From: Pontiella desulfatans
Lineage (GTDB): Bacteria; Verrucomicrobiota; Kiritimatiellia; Kiritimatiellales; Pontiellaceae
Reading direction: 5' to 3'
Assembly (NCBI GenBank): GCA_029287275.1
Contig: JARFRL010000361.1
Coordinates: forward strand, 1 to 7,966
DNA: 7,966 nt
Position numbers and translations under genes: made by a program
The notes under the pieces: model-generated
Seen by the model: the letters and a program-made list of their open reading frames with translations, nothing else
Database searches by the model: none
Told to the model about the DNA's origin: nothing
Shown: positions 1 to 4,607 of the stretch, one piece after another
Numbering within the stretch: the stretch's first letter is position 1
Layout: each line of letters starts with the position of its first letter

Positions 1-491
1 AAGGCTCGAATTTCCTTCAGCAACTGGTCCGGAGTTTTCCCCGCGCACTCGATCACCGCGTCGGCGTGTTTGAGATAGAGCGGGCGGCGCTCTTCGTAAA
101 GATCGTCGAGCGTCATGCCGGGTTTGATGACGACGCCGCGCGCGGACCAGTCGCCGATGCGGCGTTTGATCTCTTCCAGCGGAACATCCAGAAAGATGAT
201 CCGCGCGATGCTTTTCAGGTGATCCATCGCCGCGTCGCAATAGACGGCGCTGCCGCCGGTCGCGATGACGCGATTCTCGCACACGACCGATTTCACGGTG
301 TCGCATTCCAGCGTCTGGTAGGCGTCCAAGCCGCTGGCGTCCTGGAAGGCCTGCATGCTTTCGCCGGCGCGCGCCTGCACCAATAGATCGGTGTCGATGA
401 AGCCCATCGACATCCACTTCGCGAGCTGCACGCCCAGCGTGCTCTTCCCGCTCGCGGGCATGCCGATCAACACGAGGTTGGATTTCGACAC
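1..491 (-). CDS. Shikimate kinase-like P-loop kinase (AroK/AroL family), 3' end cut by window edge
   Basis: The family phosphorylates shikimate with ATP in the cytoplasmic shikimate (aromatic amino acid) pathway. Seen: 163 codons from a GTG at 491. The Walker A GMPASGKST spans residues 10-18, the DTD motif (FIDTD) 31-35, the glycine-rich ATGGSAVY 77-84, a lid region around R118 (SARGVVIKPG), and ERRPLY 134-139, whose first Arg matches the C-terminal substrate-binding arginine. Known shikimate kinases are about 170-180 aa, so only a short tail is missing. The start is chosen because GTG lies one base after the stop of the upstream gene, with GAGG in that gene's last codons as a possible ribosome site. 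Oddity: the position of the substrate-binding Arg in FRxxE (R58 in the M. tuberculosis enzyme) reads YQTLE, with Gln59. The longer lid and GGS instead of GGG point to a divergent subfamily. Kinase fold is near certain; shikimate as substrate is less sure. Confidence 0.85.
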   Translation of the reverse strand, partial: MSKSNLVLIGMPASGKSTLGVQLAKWMSMGFIDTDLLVQARAGESMQAFQDASGLDAYQTLECDTVKSVVCENRVIATGGSAVYCDAAMDHLKSIARIIFLDVPLEEIKRRIGDWSARGVVIKPGMTLDDLYEERRPLYLKHADAVIECAGKTPDQLLKEIRA

Positions 492-492
492 G

Positions 493-783
493 TCAAACCT
501 CGTAGTCGACCAAGGCGCGCTCGGCGACGAGGGGCTTGACGAACTCGACCACCTTCAAGTGCGCGGGATCATCGGCGTAGGCCTGCAGGTCGGACAAACT
601 GTGAAAGGTGGTGGTCAGCACCATGTCCTTGGAGGCGGCGGTTCCCACGACGTCCATTCCAACTTCAATCTGGAGCAGACTGGGAACGACGCCCTTGAGC
701 GATTCCAACAGGCGTTTCATTTCGAGCTTGTCGGCTTCCGCCACGTCGTCTTTGAATTTCCACATCACGATATGTTTGATCAT
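493..783 (-). CDS. Dabb (stress-responsive A/B barrel) domain protein, 96 aa
   Basis: A small single-domain protein of the Dabb family, a dimeric ferredoxin-like alpha/beta barrel. The family includes plant stress proteins, a plant polyketide cyclase and many uncharacterised bacterial members, so no reaction can be assigned. Seen: the typical opening MIKHIVMWKFKDD, a central amphipathic helix (residues about 19-33), the strand LLQIEVGMDVV, then the characteristic FHSLSDLQAYADDPAHLKVV and the ending VKPLVAERALVDYEV. At 96 aa it is a complete, normal-length domain with no signal peptide. The ATG at 783 is preceded by GAGGAAAAAGCA on the coding strand, a good Shine-Dalgarno. Its stop is one base from the GTG of the shikimate kinase-like gene, so the two are very probably one transcript. 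A sigma70-like promoter lies just upstream (814-842). Confidence 0.9.
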   Translation of the reverse strand: MIKHIVMWKFKDDVAEADKLEMKRLLESLKGVVPSLLQIEVGMDVVGTAASKDMVLTTTFHSLSDLQAYADDPAHLKVVEFVKPLVAERALVDYEV

Positions 784-813
784 TGCTTTTTCCTCGATTT
801 GTTAAACAACCGT

Positions 814-842
814 ATTCTATTGCTCCGGCAGTTAAATGTTGA
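814..842 (-). promoter_or_regulatory. Candidate sigma70-type promoter for the Dabb/kinase gene pair
   Basis: On the minus strand TCAACA (842-837; 4 of 6 to TTGACA) is separated by 17 bases from TAGAAT (819-814; 5 of 6 to TATAAT). Transcription would begin about 20-25 bases before the Shine-Dalgarno and ATG of the Dabb gene. Spacing and position are good, but the surrounding DNA is AT-rich, so a chance match is possible. Confidence 0.42.
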
Positions 843-857
843 GATTTCCACTAACGC

Positions 858-895
858 ATTTAACCACAAGATACTCATAATTCACAAAAATACTC
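858..895 (+). repeat. Degenerate copy of the dispersed TTAACCAC... repeat
   Basis: Begins with ATTTAACCAC, the same ten bases that begin the reverse complement of 4531-4565. It continues AAGATACTCATAATTCACAAA, which aligns loosely with AAGACACCAAGGACACGAAA of the other copy. Orientation is opposite to that copy. It looks like a decayed member of the family whose best-known form reads TTAACCACGAAG(G)ACACnAAG. The ten-base identity is seen directly; family membership is inference. Confidence 0.5.
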
Positions 896-953
896 CGAGG
901 TTCTGGCTTTTGAGCCTCTTGTGAAAAATTGGTCATTATCCATTTCCAATTAT

Positions 954-993
954 GTGGTTAATCCCAATATTCAGTTTCCGTATCTATAACCAC
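954..993. repeat. Inverted repeat GTGGTTA ... TAACCAC
   Basis: A perfect 7-bp inverted repeat (954-960 and 987-993) with a 26-base AT-rich spacer, ending 2 bases before the stop codon of the 107-aa gene at 996. The arm is the same heptamer that heads the two longer repeats in this window. It may therefore be two facing remnants of that family rather than a functional hairpin. No T-run suggests a terminator. Confidence 0.4.
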
Positions 994-995
994 GT

Positions 996-1319
996 TCAGT
1001 CATCTTCATAAAGCTCGTTAATCGCGTCCCACGCGGCGGGTTCTCTCCGGCGCAGGCGGCAGAGCGACTCGTAGTGATAAACCAACAGCCCGACGTGTTT
1101 GGATTTAATCGCGTCCGAAGCCTCGCCTTCCGGCAAGCTCAGGACCCTTTCAAACTCCTCGCCCAGCGCCTTTTTGGTCATGCGGAGAAAGCCGGGCGCG
1201 GCCAAAAGCAGCATCGGCTCGTAATTCATGCTCTCCAAATCGCTCGCCGCGATTTCGATTTCGCGCGCGCTCGCGTCGGCGGGCAATTCGCTGAGGATGG
1301 ATTCGAAAAACGCGTTCAC
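996..1319 (-). CDS. Hypothetical acidic 107-aa protein, coupled to ybiT
   Basis: Not recognised. Seen: 107 residues, no signal peptide and no membrane segment, rich in Glu/Asp and Ala. Predicted-looking helices are AREIEIAASDLESM (about 19-32), EPMLLLAAPGFLRMTKKAL (about 34-52) and a C-terminal segment with Arg-rich CRLRRREPAAW before the acidic end NELYEDD. The only cysteine is in the C-terminal third, so a metal site is unlikely. The GTG start at 1319 follows the ybiT stop by one base (TGACGTG), with GGAAG about 10 bases upstream inside the end of ybiT. It is almost certainly cotranscribed and probably translated by ribosomes finishing ybiT. Normal codon composition and the tight junction support a real gene. 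A role linked to the ABC-F protein is possible, but is inferred from position only. Confidence 0.72.
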   Translation of the reverse strand: MNAFFESILSELPADASAREIEIAASDLESMNYEPMLLLAAPGFLRMTKKALGEEFERVLSLPEGEASDAIKSKHVGLLVYHYESLCRLRRREPAAWDAINELYEDD

Positions 1320-1320
1320 G

Positions 1321-2919
1321 TCACGCTTTCTTCCGGCTTCTTTTCATCGCCTCGTAATCCTCGAGGTTGCCGGGGTAATCGATGATTCCGGTTTCGGTGA
1401 TCTCGATGATCCGCGTGGCCAGCGTCGCGATGAAGCGGTGGTCGTGCGAAACGAACAGCAGCGTGTTCGGAAACAGCGAGAGGCCGAAGTTGAGCGCCTC
1501 GATCGATTCCAGATCGAGGTGGTTGGTCGGCTCGTCGAGCGCCAGCACGTTGCCGCCTTCCATCGTCATTTTCGAAATAAGCAGCCGCGCCTTCTCTCCT
1601 CCGCTGAGCACGCCGACCTTTTTCATGACGTCCTCGCCGCGGAACAGCATGCGCCCCATGAACGAACGTAGTTCCACCTCGCTATATTCTCCGTTACCGA
1701 ACCGCCCCAACCATTCCAACGCGGTGGCGTTTGAATCCAGAACGTTGGACGCGTCTTGCGGAAACAGGCCGATCTCGACGGTTTCGCCGAAGTTGACCGC
1801 GCCCGTGTCGCTCTTGAGCTGATCGCAAAGAATATTGAGCAGCGTGGTTTTTCCGACGCCGTTTTTGCCGATGATCGCCACGCGTTCCTCCGGACCGATG
1901 ACGCAGGAGAAATCGCTGAACAGTTTTTCGTCGTAGGCTTTCGAAATCGACTTGGCCTTGATCACCTTGTCGCCCAACCGATTCTTCGGAGTGAAGCGAA
2001 TGAAGGGCGAGACGCGGCTGCTGGGCTTGAACTTCGTCACCTCCAACTTGTCGAGCTGCTTCTTGCGCGAGGTGGCCTGCTTCGCTTTGGACGCGTTGGA
2101 GCTGAAGCGCGAGATGAAAGCCTTGAGGTCGTTCGCCTGTTTCTCGACCTTCTTGTTCGCCTTTTCCTGCAACTCGCGGGCGTCCAGGCTGGCGATGGTG
2201 AAGTCGTCGTAGTTTCCGGGGAACATGCGAATTTCGTGATAGTCCAGATCCGCGATGTGCGTGCAGACCTGGTTCAGGAAAAAGCGGTCGTGCGAGATGG
2301 TGATCAACGTGCCCGCGTAGCGCTTAAGCAGCTCCACCAGCCATTCGATCGACTCCATGTCGAGATGGTTGGTCGGCTCGTCAAGCAACAGAATGTCCGG
2401 CTGGCCAAACAGCACCTGCGCCAACAGGACCCGGAGCTTGAAACCGCCTTGCAGCACCGTCATTTTCTGTTCGAACAGATCATCGGAGAAGCCCAAACCC
2501 ACCAACAGCGTGGCGGCCTCGGCCTCCATCGTGTAGCCGCCCGCGTCGCCGAACTCTTCTTCCACGTGACCGCACCGGTCGTTTTCCTCGTCGGTCAGTT
2601 CGTCTTTGTTGTAGAGATACTCGCGCTCGGAATGGATTTTCCACAGCTTGGGATTGCCCATGTAAACGGTGTCGATGATGGAATGCTCGTCAAACGCGGC
2701 GTGGTCCTGCCGCAGGTAACCCACCACGCAATTGTTGCCAATCGCGACCTCGCCCTCGCTCTGCCGCTGCTGTCCCGTCAGAATCTTCATGAAGGTCGAC
2801 TTGCCCGAACCGTTCGCGCCGATGAGGCCATAGCGGTTGCCCGGCGTGAATTTGACGGAAACGTCTTCGAAAAGCGCGGCCTTGCCGAAACGCATCGTGA
2901 TGTTGGATGTGGAAATCAT
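1321..2919 (-). CDS. ybiT: ABC-F family ATP-binding protein, YbiT type
   Basis: ABC-F proteins are cytoplasmic ATPases without membrane domains that bind the ribosomal E site and help stalled or initiating ribosomes; YbiT is the E. coli member this most resembles in length (532 vs about 530 aa) and sequence. Seen: first nucleotide-binding domain with Walker A GANGSGKST (34-42), Walker B/DEPTNHLD (175-187) and switch H210. The inter-domain linker (about 240-320) carries RFSSNASKAKQATSRKKQLD, typical of the P-site tRNA interaction region. The second domain has Walker A GKNGVGKTT (351-359), signature LSGGEKAR (438-445), Walker B LALDEPTNHLD and H492. The first signature is VLQGGFKLR (155-163) rather than LSGGxxxR; YbiT proteins are also atypical there. 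The ATG at 2919 gives the family start MISTSNITMRFG; a weak AGGT lies about 10 bases upstream. It heads a pair with the 107-aa gene. The family also contains antibiotic-resistance members, but nothing here suggests that role. Confidence 0.96.
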   Translation of the reverse strand: MISTSNITMRFGKAALFEDVSVKFTPGNRYGLIGANGSGKSTFMKILTGQQRQSEGEVAIGNNCVVGYLRQDHAAFDEHSIIDTVYMGNPKLWKIHSEREYLYNKDELTDEENDRCGHVEEEFGDAGGYTMEAEAATLLVGLGFSDDLFEQKMTVLQGGFKLRVLLAQVLFGQPDILLLDEPTNHLDMESIEWLVELLKRYAGTLITISHDRFFLNQVCTHIADLDYHEIRMFPGNYDDFTIASLDARELQEKANKKVEKQANDLKAFISRFSSNASKAKQATSRKKQLDKLEVTKFKPSSRVSPFIRFTPKNRLGDKVIKAKSISKAYDEKLFSDFSCVIGPEERVAIIGKNGVGKTTLLNILCDQLKSDTGAVNFGETVEIGLFPQDASNVLDSNATALEWLGRFGNGEYSEVELRSFMGRMLFRGEDVMKKVGVLSGGEKARLLISKMTMEGGNVLALDEPTNHLDLESIEALNFGLSLFPNTLLFVSHDHRFIATLATRIIEITETGIIDYPGNLEDYEAMKRSRKKA

Positions 2920-3143
2920 ATGAAATTACCTGAGCTAAAAATTTTGGATTTTGGAAAAAGCAGGCGGTTCTATAGCAATAATCCGCCGAAGAACCCACCG
3001 CGAAACGCGTTCAATTCAAGACCGCGCCCTTAAACCCCGCCTCCCAGCCGAGTTTCCGGGGATTGGGCTGTCATCAAATCGGGATTTGTTTTAAACCTAC
3101 TCATCGACCATTGAATCACCAACCAACCACCCCCACGGCGGAT
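2920..3143. other. Divergent intergenic region between ybiT and the DUF362 gene
   Basis: Must hold promoters for both directions, but none is convincing. For ybiT a TATAGA (2974-2969, minus strand) lacks a good -35. In the same leader GGTTC and GGCGG can each pair with part of the downstream GAACCGCC (minus strand, about 2995-2963), and a T5 run follows, a weak attenuator-like arrangement. On the plus side a compact dyad CAAATC-GG-GATTTG (3075-3088) lies 55 bases before the DUF362 start. No gene is seen. The plus frame is open upstream to 3063 but encodes residues unlike the family. Confidence 0.55.
3075..3088. promoter_or_regulatory. Short palindrome upstream of the DUF362 gene, possible operator
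   Basis: CAAATC GG GATTTG is a perfect 6-bp inverted repeat with a two-base centre, too tight to form an RNA hairpin but of a size fitted to a dimeric DNA-binding protein. It is a single occurrence, so chance is quite possible. Confidence 0.22.
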
Positions 3144-4343
3144 ATGACCGACAACTCTTTAAACCCGAATCCGCGATCGCCACGCGTCCATGTGGAGCGC
3201 GGCGACGACGCCTACGCCAACACCATCGCCGCGCTCGGCGCCTTCGATCTCGCCCCCGTGAAGGGTAAAACCGTCCTGCTCAAACCCAACGTCGGGCGCA
3301 TGGCCGCGTTCGGCACCGGCGTGAACACCAATCCGCGCGTGGTCGCGGCCGCCATCGACGCCTTCAGCGCGGCCGGCGCGAAGGTATCCATCGGCGAAAG
3401 CCCCATCACCGGCGTGAAAACCATGGAGGCCTTCGAGCTTTCCGGAATCGCCGCCGTCGCCAACGAGCGGGATTGCCCGTTGATCGATCTGGACGCGCGC
3501 GCCCCCATCGAAACCCCCATCCCGAACGGCAGGGTCATCGAGTCGATCAAGCTGTGCGCCGACGTCCCGGAATTTGATTTCGTGGTTTCCATTCCGGTAA
3601 TGAAGATCCACATGCACACCGGCGTCACGCTCGCGGTCAAAAACATGAAGGGGTGCCTATGGCGGCGCAGCAAGGTTGAACTGCACATGCTCCCCCAACT
3701 GGAAGACACCCCCGACAAATCGCTCGACATCGCCATCGGCGACATGGCCACCGTCCTCCGCCCCCGTTTTTCCATAATCGACGGCTCCGTCTGCATGGAA
3801 GGTCTGGGTCCGGGCGCGGGCACGCCCAAGGAACTCAACGTGGTGGTCGCCGGAAGCGACGCGTTCGCGGCCGACGCCGTGGCCTGCCGCCTAATGGGCC
3901 GCGACGCCGCGGAGATCCCGCACCTGCGGATCGGCGCCGCCAACGGATGCGGCGTCATCGACCTCGATCAGATCCAGGTTACGCCGAACAACTGGCGCGA
4001 CCACGCCTCCGCGTTTTCCGCCGCGCCGAAAAACCTCTCCTTCGAGTTCCCCAACGTCGAAGTGCTCGACCGCAACTCCTGCAGCGCCTGCCAATCCACG
4101 CTATTGCTCTTTCTCAAGCGCTACGGCGACACGCTGCCCGAATACGTCTCGGCCGAAGAACGCCTGCGCGTGGCTATCGGAAAAGGGCATGAGAACCTTC
4201 CCGAAGGCACCCTCTGCGTCGGGCAATGCACCGTCCGGCAAAAGGACGGCGGCATCTTCGTTCCGGGCTGCCCCCCCGTCGGCAGCCAGATCCACAAAGT
4301 TCTACAGCAACACGCCCAAAAGAAATCCGCCGACGACGAATAA
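3144..4343 (+). CDS. DUF362 domain protein with C-terminal cysteine-rich GCPP tail
   Basis: DUF362 proteins are widespread and mostly uncharacterised; several carry or sit beside Fe-S domains. Seen in 399 aa: the family opening VHVERGDDAYANT, then VLLKPNVG (44-51), NTNPRVVAAAIDAF (61-74), IPVMKIHMHTGVTLAVKNMKG (within 150-170), MEGLGPGAGTPKELNVVVAG (218-237) and DAFAADAVACRLMG (239-252). The C-terminus adds cysteines C313xxC316, C358xxxC362 and C376 in VPGCPP; the last resembles the GCPP of NuoB-type Fe-S proteins. A 4Fe-4S cluster is a reasonable inference. The start ATG at 3144 is preferred over an upstream ATG at 3063. The 27 extra residues of the longer form are Pro/His/Thr-rich and unlike the family, and GGCGG precedes 3144. 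No signal peptide, so cytoplasmic. It is followed by a hairpin at 4402-4422 and is divergent from ybiT, so probably monocistronic. Confidence 0.9.
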   Translation: MTDNSLNPNPRSPRVHVERGDDAYANTIAALGAFDLAPVKGKTVLLKPNVGRMAAFGTGVNTNPRVVAAAIDAFSAAGAKVSIGESPITGVKTMEAFELSGIAAVANERDCPLIDLDARAPIETPIPNGRVIESIKLCADVPEFDFVVSIPVMKIHMHTGVTLAVKNMKGCLWRRSKVELHMLPQLEDTPDKSLDIAIGDMATVLRPRFSIIDGSVCMEGLGPGAGTPKELNVVVAGSDAFAADAVACRLMGRDAAEIPHLRIGAANGCGVIDLDQIQVTPNNWRDHASAFSAAPKNLSFEFPNVEVLDRNSCSACQSTLLLFLKRYGDTLPEYVSAEERLRVAIGKGHENLPEGTLCVGQCTVRQKDGGIFVPGCPPVGSQIHKVLQQHAQKKSADDE

Positions 4344-4401
4344 TTCCACGCAAAAACAATCGTCGGTTTTAGCGGCAGCGAATACAGGGAAAACAACGAA
4401 T

Positions 4402-4422
4402 CGAACGCGGGAAACCGGTTCG
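4402..4422 (+). terminator. Terminator-like hairpin after the DUF362 gene
   Basis: CGAAC(G)CGG pairs with CCGGTTCG, eight base pairs with one bulged G, closed by a GAAA tetraloop of the stable GNRA class. It is followed by TTGCTTTCC, a poor T-run. It lies 58 bases after the DUF362 stop. The fold is seen in the sequence; termination is inferred, and the weak T-run limits confidence. Confidence 0.42.
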
Positions 4423-4495
4423 TTGCTTTCCATACATTCGTCGCCATCTCGCGACATGCTCTAGCATCCGATTGATTTATACTATATGGGGGGTT

Positions 4496-4527
4496 TTGAC
4501 ATCTGCCCATGAGAGGATGGCTAAATC
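4496..4527 (+). promoter_or_regulatory. Weak promoter candidate for hrpA
   Basis: An exact TTGACA (4496-4501) is the best -35 upstream of hrpA, but the only AT-rich block downstream is CTAAATC (4521-4527), at a poor 19-20 base spacing and poor match. If used, the transcript would carry the dispersed repeat in its 5' leader. Confidence 0.2.
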
Positions 4528-4571
4528 CCTGAAATTTCGTGTCCTTGGTGTCTTCGTGGTTAAATCCTTGA
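4522..4571 (-). repeat. Dispersed intergenic repeat (TTAACCACGAAGACACC type)
   Basis: On the minus strand 4565-4531 reads ATTTAACCACGAAGACACC then AAGGACACGAAATTTC. Read forward it has imperfect 8-9 base units GTGTCCTTG, GTGTCTTC and GTGGTTA (4539-4562). The core is bracketed by near-identical direct repeats TAAATCCCTGA (4522-4532) and TAAATCCTTGA (4561-4571), 10 of 11 the same. This pattern, which yields spurious peptides such as NHEDTKDTK when translated, is a recurrent intergenic repeat in many environmental bacterial genomes. The recurrence is recalled knowledge, not something checked here. It ends 36 bases before the hrpA start and is not coding. Confidence 0.72.
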
Positions 4572-4607
4572 TCTCCCCCGCCCGCTGTGTCGTTATTTCC
4601 GGCTCTC

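Larger units (their letters stand above)
784..995. other. AT-rich intergenic gap between the two minus-strand operons
   Basis: No credible gene is seen; the open frames across it are short and unlike any family. It holds the candidate Dabb promoter, a degenerate copy of the dispersed TTAACCAC repeat (858-895), a 7-bp GAGGTTC/GAGCCTC dyad (897-903 with 912-918, one G-T wobble on the plus strand and a mismatch on the minus strand), an AATTGG/CCAATT dyad (927-932 with 946-951) and a GTGGTTA/TAACCAC dyad (954-960 with 987-993). The last lies directly after the stop of the 107-aa gene. No strong intrinsic terminator is visible for that gene. The base composition is much lower in GC than the flanking coding DNA. 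Confidence 0.7.
4344..4607. other. Intergenic region between the DUF362 gene and hrpA
   Basis: No gene is seen. It holds the terminator-like hairpin (4402-4422), a small GTCGC/GCGAC dyad (4440-4444 with 4451-4455), TATACT at 4478-4483 without a good -35, an exact TTGACA at 4496-4501 without a good -10 at 17 bases, and the dispersed repeat at 4522-4571. Open frames across the stretch owe their length to overlap with the neighbouring genes or the repeat. Confidence 0.65.

Noticed and set aside
897..918. GAGGTTC/GAGCCTC dyad as a terminator for the ybiT operon
   Set aside because: On the minus strand, where it would act, the stem has a C-A mismatch, and the following T-run (GTATTTTTG) is offset by several bases.
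1756..3033. Plus-strand open frame of 425 codons
   Set aside because: It lies antisense to ybiT, whose translation carries all ABC-F motifs; the antisense product is Arg/Val/Leu-rich with no family features, a product of high-GC codon use.
3063..3143. Upstream ATG extension of the DUF362 gene
   Set aside because: The added 27 residues are low in family resemblance and rich in Pro, His and Thr. The ATG at 3144 with GGCGG before it is the better start.
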